Assembly: GCA_918026815.1 (NCBI GenBank)
Contig: CAKJVC010000110.1
Location: 97,472-161,471, forward strand
Direction: 5' to 3'
From: Chalara sp. BL73
Taxonomy: Eukaryota > Ascomycota > Leotiomycetes > Helotiales
Length of the DNA stretch: 64,000 bases
Below the pieces are notes generated by a model. That model saw only the letters and a program-made list of their open reading frames with translations, made no database searches and was not told the DNA's origin. Below, one piece after another: positions 46,137 through 57,684 of the stretch. How positions within the stretch are numbered: the first letter of the stretch is position 1; the number at the start of each line of letters is the position of its first letter. The position numbers were made by a program, and so were the translations under genes.

Positions 46137-48634
46137 ATGGAGTGTATCGAGATGGAATCTAAGGCGACGCTATGCGAATCCTGCTCCGCGATTAATTTCA
46201 ACTTACTTCGGGTTCCGATGGCAGGACAGCTTCGACGACTTTCGGCCAGTATCGACATCACTGGCCAATATCCATTCAAGCGAAACTTAGAGGACTCCCA
46301 GACAGAATGGGAACTTGGCCCAATGAAACGCATTCGGTCATCGGCAGACCTGTGTAACCTTTGTAGAGCTATATCTCAAGTGTACGACGACACTGATGTT
46401 CACAATGCTGCCGAACGGCTAGACCCGGACATGCTCTGTACTGTGGGGCTCGGTTTCAGGGGCTACTTTGCACCAGAAAACATAAGCAGTGTTTCCCCCG
46501 CAGTACTAGAAAATATGGGATTCAGAGCCGAACAAGCACTGGATCTTCTCTTCACTTTTCGATCCATTACTATTAAGTGGACTGATAATATTACAGAAAG
46601 TCATACTTTCTTTCCAAAAACAATTTGGGCAAAGCATGTCCTCCACGAATATGACACACGGCATTCGAAGGTTCTATTGCCGCTTTTCAATGATAAAGAA
46701 ATTCCGGATGATGCCCGTCTTCTCAGCGGCCGTATCGCGTCGCCTCAAGTCCAGCTCAGCATGTTGCGTGCTTGGATAGACGAGTGCACCTCGAGGCACG
46801 AAGATCATTGTGGTACGGTGTTCTCATCTCGGTTCGTACATCATTCTCAAATAGAATTTCAGGTTGTTAATTTTGAATCAAGCAAGATAAGGGCATTTAG
46901 ACTCATTGACGTAAAATTAAGAGCAGTAGAACGGTTCGACAATGTTAACATTGCGGACATGAAATATCTAGCTCTTAGCTACGTTTGGGGTTTCGCTCAA
47001 AGGCTTGTGATCAATCGACATAACATGGGAAAGCTCGGGATTGCTGGAAGTTTGAGTGGTGCCGTGTCCAAAACTATCGAAGATGCAATGCATTTGACTG
47101 AAATGCTTGGTATTCAGTATCTCTGGGTGGACGCACTATGCATTCTTCAGGACGACACGCTAGATAAGTCTCATCATCTTTCCCACATGGGCGAAATATA
47201 TAAGCACGCTCTCTTTACAATAGTAGCGGCATCTGGCGTCGACGTGGAATCCGGGCTATCCGGGGTTCGTGAGCCTCGTATGTTCCGCCAACAAATCGTC
47301 AAGGTTAAAGATAGCACTACTGAGTCACCTGAGATTCAATTAGTAACAGCACAAACTGTTCGTTCAATATGGCAGACCGACTACCTTTTTGGCACTAACT
47401 GGTCGACCCGCGGATGGACCTTACAGGAAAGAGCCCTTTCAAGACGCGCCTTGATCTTCACTGACACGCAAGTATACTGGAGTTGCCGGGAGGCCACCTG
47501 GACTGAAGATATTTTCGCTGAGACAAATATGACGAAGAAAAAGCTCAAGTTCTACGACTTTGATATTGGATCTGGGTTTATAGGTGTCAGTTCGAAAGCA
47601 ACGGAGGCATCTGAGTTTGGCAATGACGGAGAAAAAGCTTGGGATGATCTCAGAGTTCAGATCTCCGAGTTCTCGTCGCGTCATTTCACTGTACCGGGAG
47701 ATGCCTACGATGCTTTTTCGGGAATTCTTCAGGAATTCAGGGGCATGACTGGAGAGAATTTCGTCTGGGCTATACCGGTAACGCGATTCGAACTCGCCCT
47801 ATGTTGGAATCGACATGCGCAAATAAAGAATGGGGGAAGCCGAGGGTCGCCGCTAACACGTAGGAAGGGACTTACTACACTGCCTATGACGACATTAGAT
47901 TGTAGGGTCCAATTTCCGAGCTGGTCATGGATAGGCTGGATGGGCAGCGTGGAAATGCGTTTCACAAACCAATACAGGGAGACGGGGTGAGCCACTTGAC
48001 CTTTGGCATTTATTGAGGAAATTATATACTGATACTTCGATCCAGCATGAGTGAGGAGATTGTTTGCTATGTTCTGCGAAATTCACCACTCCGAGTAGTC
48101 AGAATATCAAGGACCATCAGTGATGAGACAGAGGCTCCGACGCCGCCGATGCCTAGTGTCCCCAGCCATCCACAGAATCCAAACATCGTCACGCTGGAGT
48201 CTATTCTTTCGGAGTGTCCACTCTTGACGGAAGATATTCTTCGAAAGACTCCTGATAACCAACTCATCGCCTTCTGGTCCGAAATTGCAGACTTTCATGT
48301 AACGGGACCAGTACTAGCGGAAAACACGACATGGCACGACGCCGAATTCTCCTACTTCGAAGTCCGTAATATTTCCGATCCTAAGGGCCCCATTGTTGGG
48401 AAAACAGACTGGTGTACGCGTGGTGATGGGAATGATGCCATATGTCAAGCAGGCGAGGGCAAATTTGAATTCATACTTCTTGCAACCAATGCAGCGCCTG
48501 GTAGTGCGCCTGAGAAAGTCGTGTTGCAGGTCTTTAGGAGGGAAGGTATTGCGTATCGGATTTGCGTTGCGAGAATTCAGGAAAATCAGTGGATGAAAGC
48601 TGGTCCGAAAAGACAGCTAGTGGTTTTAGGGTGA
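46137..48634 (+). CDS. HET (heterokaryon incompatibility) domain protein
   Basis: Two exons, 46137-47986 and 48046-48634, give 812 residues; the donor is GTGAGC and the acceptor TCCAG. The HET domain occupies about residues 275-440, with the three signature blocks: YLALSYVWG, LGIQYLWVDALCILQDD and STRGWTLQERALSRRALIF. The N-terminus has paired Cys motifs (LCESC, LCNLC) seen in many HET proteins. The C-terminal region contains FPSWSWIGW, also common in the family. HET proteins trigger cell death after fusion of unlike individuals, and many paralogues have no assigned partner. There is no attached NACHT, ankyrin or WD module. ATG 46152 (MESKAT) is a possible alternative start. Confidence 0.93.
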
Positions 48635-50584
48635 GGCAATGGATTGGGCGAAGAAAATAGATCGTTCCAACCCGGATAGGTGTTAGTTGGAATCGTGTAC
48701 AATGTTAGAATATTCTGGCTTAAGTCAGGCTCAGGGTTTCTCTAATTTAGAACTACCCTTATATCCTAAACCTGAACAACACATTGCGCTTATATGTCCA
48801 CTTGCGTCAACTGACCCTCCTATCTACTAAGGCAACTGTTGTATGTAATAGGGAGATGATTGTCGCTTGCAAAGCGTTCCTTCCAGACGATTTATGTTAT
48901 TTCTTTGATCGTTGAAACAAAACCCAACCTAGCTCCTAACGTCTACGATTTTTTGACGCAAAGCTAAGCTGATCTATGGCGATCGCGTAGGAACAATGCA
49001 TCGAGATTGGCATCACCTAAGATGATGTTGTGTCGAATAGAGACTTGTCGACGCCAGGACGACCTGGCTTTCGGGTTGAGATCCACATCGAGACATATGA
49101 GGCTGCCTTACGGTCTATGAAACGAAAAGGAGACCCTGTCTGTAGAAATAACTAGGAACGATAGGAAGCAGTCTCCTTGAATTTCTTGCTTATATTGCTG
49201 ATAGCCTGGTTTGAGCTGGATCTTTGGGGACAAGGCGTCTCGCTGGTTAATCATCCGCAAACTGGTTCGAGCCAACTCAACGGGCCACCGCTACCTCTCA
49301 ACAATTGGTCTTTTTGTGCAGACGTTTTTTATAATTTACTACACTAAATTTGACCTGGGCTATGTAGATAGATTAATATAGTTCTACACTACTATACATC
49401 TGAAAATAATTCTGCATCACATTCTGTGGTTGAATATACCCAGCAACTCATAGTGTTCGGAAAATCGCACGAGAATACTTAAAGACTGTTATATACTCTT
49501 GTATGAGTAAATATTAACTGTGCCACAAGAAATATGACCCTGGTAATAGAAACCAGAATATCGTCAGTAATTCCTACCGCAAGTGACTTGGACTGCCTTT
49601 TTGGATTTACAGATGATATTGTCCTCCTTCCGGAGGTATTTTTGCAAAATTATTGGCCTAATCCGAGGTCGGAAGAGGTTAGGAGAGGTCGTTTAAGAGG
49701 GTTAAGATTAAGCTACGCACTAGGGCGATGTGATTGTTGAGGAAGCATTGACATATCTCGCCTCCATCACGACGGACTTGATAGTATTTCTCGATGTCTT
49801 CATTACCAATACAAAACCAACCTGCCAATAGCATAATATGTTGATCGTCTTTATGCAAGGTTCACACACAATTTGTATATATTTACGTCGCCTATTGTTC
49901 ATCTCCTCAAACGTGTGATAACATAAAATGCAGAACACTTTGCTCTTCTGGGCAGTCTCTCGCGGGTCACATTTTCGAGGTTAAATTGCGCCAAGTTGAT
50001 GTACAATTGTGATCCCAGCCTCAAAAAGCGTCATTACCCTCCTTTGTCTTAGAAACCCTTGTTCTACATCATTTCGATGATCGACAGAATAACATGACCG
50101 GCTATTATGACGCGATGCCCAGAGCACTTGGCCGCCTTCGAAGACAAACCACGCAGCTGATTTGAGTTTAGTTAGGCGAGAGGCAATTTTAGTTCAAACT
50201 TGGCTCTCAACCATAAATGGCTAATAGAAAACAACAAATGTCTACTGTGTGAGGCGAGATAAAATTTCATAAACGGGCACATAACTGTAATAGACGTGGA
50301 GATTACTCTATTTTTGTGAGCGTAGGCAATAACTCGATCTGAAATTGTTCTAGGGTCTGAAGGAGTAGTAGCCTGAGAGCCGACAATCGTCAGCCAGAAA
50401 GGAATAACCAACGATTAACCCCACAGAAATAGACATGGATGCAATTTGTAACAATTTTGGAGTGTGCCTGATACTGGGAAACCCCAATCCAACGCAGTGT
50501 TTCTAAATGACTCCAATAACAGACACAATCCTGCCAACTTAAATTACACTCTCCCATATACCAACGTCAATACTTTGCTCTCTA
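48635..50584. other. Intergenic, about 2 kb, no gene recognised
   Basis: It lies between the 3' ends of the HET gene (+) and the second permease (-). Sequence is moderately AT-rich with many stops. An 11-nt tRNA B-box-like string at 49264-49274 has no cloverleaf around it. Confidence 0.45.
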
Positions 50585-52474
50585 TCATCTTGTAGGGTCT
50601 GCAGCTACAACGGGCTTGTGCTCGCTTCCGATAAGCACAGTTTGAGGTTGCTCTTCACTAGCCACAACTGCATTGTGTTTCTCCTCCTCATGGGAGATGT
50701 TGTCGCTAATAGAGTCACCCCTGAGCTGTCCCGCAATCTTACGGCGGCGGATACGGTCATCGATATATCTGATGGTTGCTAACGTGAGACCTAAGGTTAT
50801 GACAGCAATGTTGATGCTGAAACCGCGACGATATCGTGGGCTATCGTCTCGGCGGAAGATTTGAGCACCGTATATACCAGCAATATTGGCACCCATGATT
50901 ACCCTGGTTGTCACTCCTATTAGTAAAGTTGACAGAGGAGCGGTTTAGCCGATAGGAGTAATGCTTACATGGCCATAGCAAGAGCTCGCTCTTCTGAGTC
51001 TTCACAGGTGAGAGACATCCAAGCAATATTGAGTGGGTGTGAAAATGTTCCGAATGTTTGCGTCCAGACTACTCCGAAGTACCGCACTCCTCTTTTGTTA
51101 ATTTCAGTGAAGATGCGATTAAAGATATATCCAAGCAAATGGCAACTAAAACCCGCTATTACAGTCTCCCCACGTTTGTTGCTTAAGAATAGCCATGTTA
51201 GCACTTGTTCATAGTGTTGGTTACCCACAAGGAATACTCACAAATGATCCGAAACATAACTAAAAGAGTACGATACGGGAATTTGCAAGAAAAGACCAAC
51301 GGAAGCGAGTGCATTACTATTGAGCGGACCGAAACCAAAGCTCGAAACAATCGATGGAGAATAGGTATCAAAAGCGCGCTGAGGTCCGTTGTTGGATAAT
51401 GTGATGAAGAAATGAACCCATAGGCGCCAGTTTGAGAACTAAATAAAAGTTAGAATTAAATTTCTGAAGATTTTTTTTTTTTTTGGAGAGGACATAAGGT
51501 GCCGGCAATGACTTACAGCCTTCTTGAAAGCCGCCAACCCGATTCTCTTCTTTTTCTTTCCTTTCATCGGATCATCAAGAAGTACACGTGTTTTGAGTAT
51601 GTGTAGCTCCCTTTCATTAAAGAAAGTTATGTTAGGTAAGAACGTGCTCCGAGGATTTCTGAAGGAGTCCGGTAGACAGAATCCCAGAATGAAGCCGCAA
51701 AAGATTGTGAATGTCCCCATGATGGTAAATAGCCAGAACCACCCTGGCCGCCCGCCAACACCACGCATGTGGAGGATTCCATACGCAAGCAGCTTTGAGG
51801 ATGCTTGGCCGAACTGATTGCCGAAGTAGAAGAACATAACACGCTTAGCAGTTTCACTTCTGGTGTACCATGTTGAGAGTGTCCATAGTCCGCCTGGGAT
51901 GAAGCCGGACTCGGTAATTCCAAGCAAGAATCTGCTTGCGATGAATGAGCTGTAGCTATTCTGGAAAGCCTGAAACGTGCTGACGGCACCAAAAAGGAAG
52001 AGCTGCAGAGTGAGCCATTTACCAGGACCGACTCGGTAGAGAATCATATTTGACGGTATCTCGGTGAGAACAATTCCTAATGAGAGCATCTGCTGGCCAA
52101 CATTGAACTGATCCTGAGTGATACCAACATCTTTCATGAAGTTGTCGGTGATCGCATTCGCGATGTTGCCACGATCGAGCTCTGTGAAAGAGAAATATTG
52201 TCAGTTTATTGCAGTGAAGAGAAAAGATTGGGGGTTACGCATACGCAAACAGAAGAATCCAAGAGTCAGCAGTGGCATAATAATAAAGTCCAACCTATAC
52301 AGCATATATATTAGACCGAAGCTCAGCAGAAGCTTTGGTAATGCATGCTCACTTTCGTTTGGCTTTAGATTCCTCCTCCTTCGTCCAGTCGCGGTACAAG
52401 GCTAGCGCTTCCTCATCTTCGCGAGGCGGCGGATAGTCATCCGGACGGGAGATTTTGCTTTCAAGAGGGGCCAT
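50585..52474 (-). CDS. Dal5-like MFS permease, second copy type
   Basis: Six exons, 52474-52353, 52294-52245, 52181-51517, 51438-51242, 51181-50969 and 50903-50585, give 521 residues in frame. It is an anion:cation symporter family transporter. The N-terminus is polar and acidic, then LTLGFFCLQLDRGNIANAITDNF marks helix 1, GITESGFIPGGLWTLSTWYTRSE marks the helix 4-5 loop, and VIMGANIAGIYGAQIFRRDDSPRY marks helix 11 and the following loop. The C-terminal 60 residues are basic, then acidic, and cytosolic. It is clearly not a recent duplicate of the permease at 6.7-8.5 kb, since the loops and intron positions differ. The substrate cannot be inferred. Exon 2 is only 50 nt. Confidence 0.9.
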
Positions 52475-54159
52475 AGCTGTTTTGCAGGCGAAAAGACTTG
52501 TCCCTATCAAGAGTTTCAAAGGAAGAAACGACCTTCCTGGATGGTGTACCCCTCATGAGGATGAGCATCTACTTTATAACAATTCCTAGAGGTTCATATT
52601 TCTTTTCTCCGTTGGAGCACTCTCAGGGCCAGAAATTCTGGGCAACATGATGACATGTATTGCCCTGAGCACGCAATCATGTACTACTACAGGTTATCAC
52701 AAGGGTAACCAGTCACCGAGAGAATTGTGGTGTTCCAAAGCATCTTGGTGGTATCTTGGAAGGCGTGGCTGCACATTGGCGCGTGAAATTTTCAGAAGCC
52801 AAGTCTTCCGCGTAAGCCCTTGGAAACGCGAGCGGGCATCATGCGAAACGAGCCACTCGAAGATTATTGAATAGTTAGAATATTATCCGGTTCAAAGTTC
52901 TGGATGATATTAATTATGTATCCATCTTCGAGGGTTTACATGTTTTTGAATAGATAGGGCAATACTAGCTCAGAGACCTGCCAAGCGAGACCAAGTAAAT
53001 CCAAGCGAGCGAAGCGAGTTAATTATGTGGGTCAGTTGACTTCCTCAAAGGGCATCCGATTCTGTGATTTGGCAACAGGACCAGAAGGTTACACGAGGCT
53101 GGAAACCCAAGCCGCCAAGATGAAAGCACAAGGCTGGGCATCTGGGCACTACCATGGGAACATAGATGCATCTTCACTACTTCTCACATGGTTTATGGGA
53201 CGAGCCGTGGCATCATCGGCACATATGGAATATTCCTTTGTCTAACCAACCATTCGTTCCGTGTGGGGGTTGATTCATTCCAGCCACTCGAGGCCAGACT
53301 ACAGCATAGGCTTTTGGTCACTAGCAAGGAATCGCCGACCCGGAGACCTGAATTTCGGGAAGCCACTAATAACCAAGCCCTTTGAGAACTTGTGCGACTT
53401 ACAAATACTTGCCCCCAATAGCCAGATCTGGACTCTATGCACCCTGGAGCAATGCTTTAATCCTTTTGTGTTATCAGATGCTTCGAGTGGCTGGGTCTCA
53501 GAGCGATACTTGTGCACGTCACCCATCATAGCGTGATTTGACCTTGACAAGCACAATGCTTCTTGTCGTCTGATGCTGGAAATTGGGATGGCTTTTCTAG
53601 CGGCTTGTCTAACTTTGCAGTCAAAGTAATAATTGTCAGGTGCTTCAAGGCTGAAGGTCGGGGGTCGCTTAGCTTGCCAGGTATCATTTGGAACCTATTT
53701 GTACGGCGAATAATCACTGTTCATATATGACTGAGAATATCAATAATGTAATAGCTGAGTACAGTGGGGAGCGAATGCGACTTCCTCTTTTCATTGTATT
53801 CAGTGGTTTTAACGATTGTTGCCAGAGTCTGTACTAAAACAAATCCGGTAAATTCTCTTTGCCACCTCACTGGCTTAGATGAAGATTAGCAAACGCCGCT
53901 TTTAAAGAATCACTTATTTCTGCTTCTGCCATCACATTGCAGACCTAGGAAATGATACTAGACACGGTGCGCTGGTTTTATACAGTACTATGATAGCATG
54001 AGTGATTCCCATTTCTTAAGGAAAGTGGCCTAGATCACATTTGGCGAGTATAGTAGAATGTTTAGAAAGACTACAAATGCAGTTTTTCTTTGTAATTGAT
54101 TCCGCACGTGTGCTTCGTAGTACTAAAAAGACTCAACTGCTAATGATCCGCCAACCATA
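52475..54159. other. Intergenic, 1.7 kb, no gene recognised
   Basis: It contains the promoter of the second permease. A short GCGAGCGAAGCGAG direct repeat lies near 53000, and a string with the core CCACTCGA occurs in both orientations (near 52853, 53284 and, inverted, 53481). No element boundary or gene is clear. Confidence 0.4.
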
Positions 54160-54650
54160 TTACTTACCCCTGCTGAAAAATGAAAGAAATCGTCGCAGAC
54201 TCTGCCTCTTTCGCCACCCAGTTCAGTACATCATATGACGAAAATATGATGAAAGGTAGGACCTAAGCTGATCTCAAGTCTTAGCTACTGCTCACCAAGT
54301 AGGGCAGACCTTATTCCAGAAACGCAACCATGGATCTATACAACCAAAATGGAAAATATGCCCACACTGAAGTGTAGTAGCTCGGTCTAGAAGTGTTTCA
54401 CCACCGCTCGGAACTTTAAGACAAAAAATGCATTCTTCAGTTGACGCTAGCGTAGATGTATCAGGTTTCAACAAAGGGCGCTTGACTAAGTCCTGGTTCG
54501 CTCTCTCGTCAGGCGAAAGATGCCAGGCAGCGATTGCAGAATTGAGAGCATCGCTACTCTCTCTAGTCATTTCTTGAACTACTGCGATTCGATAGAGACA
54601 CCTTGCTCGCACAGCTGTTGGAGCTGACTGTCTCGCACACACGGGCCCAC
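54160..54650 (-). CDS. Small RING-H2 finger protein, 5' end unresolved
   Basis: The main exon (54650-54296) carries a RING-H2 domain: CIFC, then LQCGHIFHFGCIDPW, then CPT-. The last Cys is formed only if the exon is spliced at GTGAGC (54295-54290) to an acceptor at 54174-54173, which gives CPTCRGK and a stop at 54162-54160. This restores the full C3H2C2 ligand set and argues for a real gene. RING-H2 proteins are usually E3 ubiquitin ligases. The sequence upstream of 54650 contains an acceptor-like GATTAG and a possible first exon near 54840, but I cannot join them with confidence. It could be the 3' part of a larger, decayed gene. Confidence 0.5.
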
Positions 54651-55359
54651 CTAATCCTCGTTTGGGACGCCATTGGCAATATCATACGCACCGATCTTTT
54701 GGCAAGCAAAAATCAGGTTAGAGAGATATTACGTTATCAATAGTCGGAGCGAAAGGCTGATCAAGCCAACATCTCTCACTGCATAGATAGCGGACATGTA
54801 AAGATTGGGAGCCTTACCATATTCCTGAAAGGCTGCTTGGATTGAAGGCTCATGTTACGAACCAGGTGCTAAGCACGCGTTAGCACTGGACATGGGACAG
54901 TACTAGCGAAGAATCGGCGCCAACATCCTGATGGTAGTAAAGAATCGGTAGTACCAGCAATACCGTAGCGCCAACCCAGGGTTGGCACCAGTACTGGGAT
55001 AGTACTAGCGTGCGGATAGTTCCAACGGAGGGTTAGTACTAACAGGAGGGATAACAGCACACTCGTTAAAAGAGCAAATAATACAATAACCGTAACGCGT
55101 GAAATAGGCTCGTATTCTATTGTTTTAATACTCTCGCGGATTCTCCAATTGATCCTCTAGTCGATAGATTATGTTTCTAACGTATAAGCTTTTGCTTCCT
55201 GTGGAAGCACAACTATCAACAATACTTTATTCAACCACCTCACTTATATTTATATATTATATTGACGATATAACGAGGAGGCTTCGGCCTACCGGTGTAC
55301 GCCTGAATAGGCTACGTTTAGACTACGCCCTAGTTTCGTGCTAGATCCTGTTACTGTTC
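54651..55359. other. Intergenic with clustered short repeats
   Basis: Besides the repeat cluster at 54899-55043, I see no gene. The right part may belong to the transposase relic that follows. Confidence 0.45.
54899..55043. repeat. Cluster of short direct and inverted repeats (GTACTA cores)
   Basis: AGTACTAGCG occurs at 54899-54908 and 55001-55010, AGAATCGG at 54910-54917 and 54941-54948, and GCGCCAAC at 54917-54924 and 54968-54975. A TTAGTACTAA palindrome lies near 55033. The order suggests a partly duplicated, partly inverted unit, such as a subterminal region of a DNA transposon. Confidence 0.55.
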
Positions 55360-55860
55360 TTGCGCTTCAAGCATGTTCCTCTCTACAATACAACCTTCCT
55401 CAACCACTGCAATACGGCAGACCTTGCGTACAGTATAAGCTTCCGCTATTACCCTTTTGATAATTATAATCATTTAAGTTATGCTAGCTTAAAAGCTATA
55501 TTAGCTCCAGATAACGCTGCTGCGTATGTTTATAATCATATGGAGGAGGTATTAGCTGGGAGGCATATACGTAGGCTAGTTTGGTCCACACACTCTCCTG
55601 ATTTGGATCTGATCGGGCACTGCTGGCAATGTACGGGAAAGCAAATACGCGGGAGAAAGCACCACTCTACAAACGACAAGGAAATGCAAAAAGCTTATAG
55701 AGAGGGATAGGCGAATATGCCACAAGATTCGATCAATAAACGGATTGAAGACCTTGCTGTACGGGTGTACAAGTCATTGGTCATGGTGGAGACAACTATT
55801 TTTAAGGCTAAAGGCTACTTATTGTATATACATTTTTTGCTGTCTTAATCTCTATGGCAA
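55360..55860 (+). mobile_element. Tc1/mariner-type transposase relic
   Basis: The frame from 55360 to 55710 reads like the C-terminal half of a DDE transposase. It has DNAAAYVYNHMEEVLAGRHI followed by LVWSTHSPDLDLIGHCW, which parallels the family pattern DNA-x-H ... W-P-x-x-SPDLNPIE-x-W around the second and third catalytic acids. Here the usual Pro and Asn/Glu positions are altered (STHSPDLDLIGHCW), and the third acid is replaced. A further piece at about 55713-55800 (NMPQDSINKRIEDLAVRVYKS) fits the element's C-terminal helix, in another frame. No complete transposase or clear terminal repeats are present, so the copy is dead. Confidence 0.68.
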
Positions 55861-56262
55861 TTCTATTGAACTAAGATGAGAAGCTGTGGATATTAGGGTT
55901 CGCACAAGCCCCATATTGCATTATTTAAAATCTCACGGAAGCAGGATCTAGGCAGAGCCGAACACAGTTCATTTATCAATCGTAAGGTTTAGAGTTGACT
56001 GGTTGACAAAATTGGGACCAAGCATGACGGTCAATAAAACGTCTCTGACATGGCGGAGGATTGCCAAGCTAATCCGCTACAAAGTCATCGTAATGCCTAC
56101 CCCTGATCATTGGCTTGCAACTCCTATATAATCGAAGTCGCAATGCGGAGGTTTTTTCATTTCGCATTATATGGGAGATTATTGAACCAGCGTATCCGTA
56201 CTACGACATCAAGTCAGCAACACACATCTGGTCACTAAAGAGCCTTTGAAGCATTACGTCTC
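55861..56262. other. Intergenic, upstream of the cupin pseudogene
   Basis: 402 nt with no recognised gene; a promoter for the cupin gene may once have been here. Confidence 0.4.
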
Positions 56263-56951
56263 TTGGCAATGTCATCATCTTTTCATTATGGCTTCACGCT
56301 TCCTAATGGAACGAAAATCATCCATGGGGAGGGCGCTATGGTGAAAGATGCTTACCCACCCGAGTTGAACATCCCACGCCAACTCCAGGTTTTCAGCCCG
56401 GGCCACGAGGATGATTCCACCACGTCAACATTCTGTGGATTGCACGGCGTTTTTACTTGCGACACCAATATCAGGATGCCTCGTCATGTCCACATGTCTC
56501 CCAATGCGTCCGGCCATGGCTAACGATACATTGTCGAGAAATTATTGGTCTTGAATGGTGTGGCTCTCGCAGAGCTCAGTGGCGAGATCTACGTTATTCC
56601 ACCTAACACTACCGTCCTCATCGGCCCGGGTGTGCCTCATACCTGGACAGCCTGCCCTCCTGGCCTGGACCTCCATCTACTCGGGGTCTCTGGGGAGGAT
56701 AAAACTGTGTCAGAAGGGAAGTTCACTGCTGTCTACGACTATGAAACCGCTACGGCGTTCTTCCCGACGGCACGAACCAATGTACTGGTGGAAGAGAGCA
56801 AGTATGTGAAATGTAATAACCTTCATGCAATCCAGATTCCGGCTTTCACCCTCGAGTACTTAAGGAGAGATGCATGGTTTGTTTGGGGGAGGACAGTACG
56901 GAAACTCTGCCGCGAAAGCCATGAGTGATGGCGTTGTCAAGAGTGGGTGAA
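56263..56951 (+). pseudogene. Cupin-domain protein pseudogene
   Basis: One frame runs from ATG 56263 to TAA at 56521-56523 and then goes on, in the same frame, as RYIVEKLLVLNGVALAELSG and GEIYVIPPNTTVLIGPGVPHTW. The latter is the second beta-barrel half of a cupin with its conserved Pro-His. Around the stop the text MPRHVHMSPNASGHG*RYIVEK carries the HVH metal-site motif, so the stop breaks the domain in its middle. Near 56888 an extra base seems to shift the frame: AWFVWG is followed in another frame by GQYGNSAAKAMSDG. Without it the protein would end about 24 codons later than the natural-looking family C-terminus. Small fungal cupins of this kind occur next to oxidative secondary-metabolism genes; the substrate is unknown. 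Confidence 0.72.
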
Positions 56952-57426
56952 TGTATCAATGTCCATTTGAATCGCTACTGCTTCTTGTTCCGTCGTGTTG
57001 CGCCATAGCCGAGACGAGGGGATGCAAGTGATGAAAGACACGCCGAACGCCCCCACGGGCCTGCGGAAAATGCTCTTGAATACTAGTTAAGGGACACAAG
57101 GTGAGAATGAATGGCCTCCCCCGTCCTATCCTACTTGATTACCGTCTAACTCTTTCATGACCATATAAGGCAGTCCCAACAGAGCCTCACACACCTGGCC
57201 ACAATTGGGAGTAGGGATAACCGATTGGCATAGATCACGACACTTTAAGCCACAGATCTCAGCCCGCAGTTAAGATGAAGTCGCGAGAACTAGACAGCGT
57301 TTCTCCAGCGCATGCATGGATTCACTGTATTATCAATGGATAGTGGCTCGTGCGAAGTAGTGGGGTTCGAGGTGGGGTAAACTTAGCCTTAGGCTAGCAC
57401 CCCATCCTCTGCCTTGGGTCACCGCA
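56952..57426. other. Intergenic, no gene recognised
   Basis: About 475 nt between the cupin relic and the short inverted-repeat element, with no feature I can name. Confidence 0.4.
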
Positions 57427-57581
57427 CAGTCAAACTTGGGTATATCGGAACGCTCGGTGCCAAACCAACTTTCCGATATAGCGAGGTCCATTATAGCTAC
57501 CTAAAGCCTGGCGGATCCAAGGTTCATTCCGATATACAGAGGTTTCCGATATAACGAGTTCCGATTAATCAGGTTTGACTA
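57427..57581. mobile_element. Short pogo-like inverted-repeat element (MITE-like)
   Basis: Left end CAGTCAAACTTG (57427-57438) pairs with the right end, whose reverse complement is TAGTCAAACCTG (57581-57570), matching at 10 of 12 positions. Inside, CCGATATA occurs at 57473-57480, 57529-57536 and 57546-57553, and inverted at 57441-57448, with one more degenerate copy near 57561. Ends beginning CAGTC with iterated subterminal motifs are typical of pogo/Fot-type DNA transposons. No coding sequence lies inside, so this is either a non-autonomous element or a deletion remnant. Confidence 0.65.
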
Positions 57582-57684
57582 TATTACTTACCCCGTCTCT
57601 CTCTCATGCTTCTCTCTCTTGCGGTCTCAAAACTACTTAATCACCCAATCCATGAATAGAATGTTCCATTAGTGGCGAGCACGA

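Noticed and set aside
49264..49274. GGTTCGAGCCA, resembling a tRNA internal B box
   Set aside because: No matching A box and no acceptor or anticodon stem can be folded around it.
52830..53490. Inverted copies of the core CCACTCGA considered as ends of a transposon
   Set aside because: The match is only about 8-10 nt, a third copy lies between them, and no target duplication or transposase is present.
53027..53536. Overlapping open frames on the plus strand with some charged, protein-like text
   Set aside because: They switch frames without splice signals and show no known domain.
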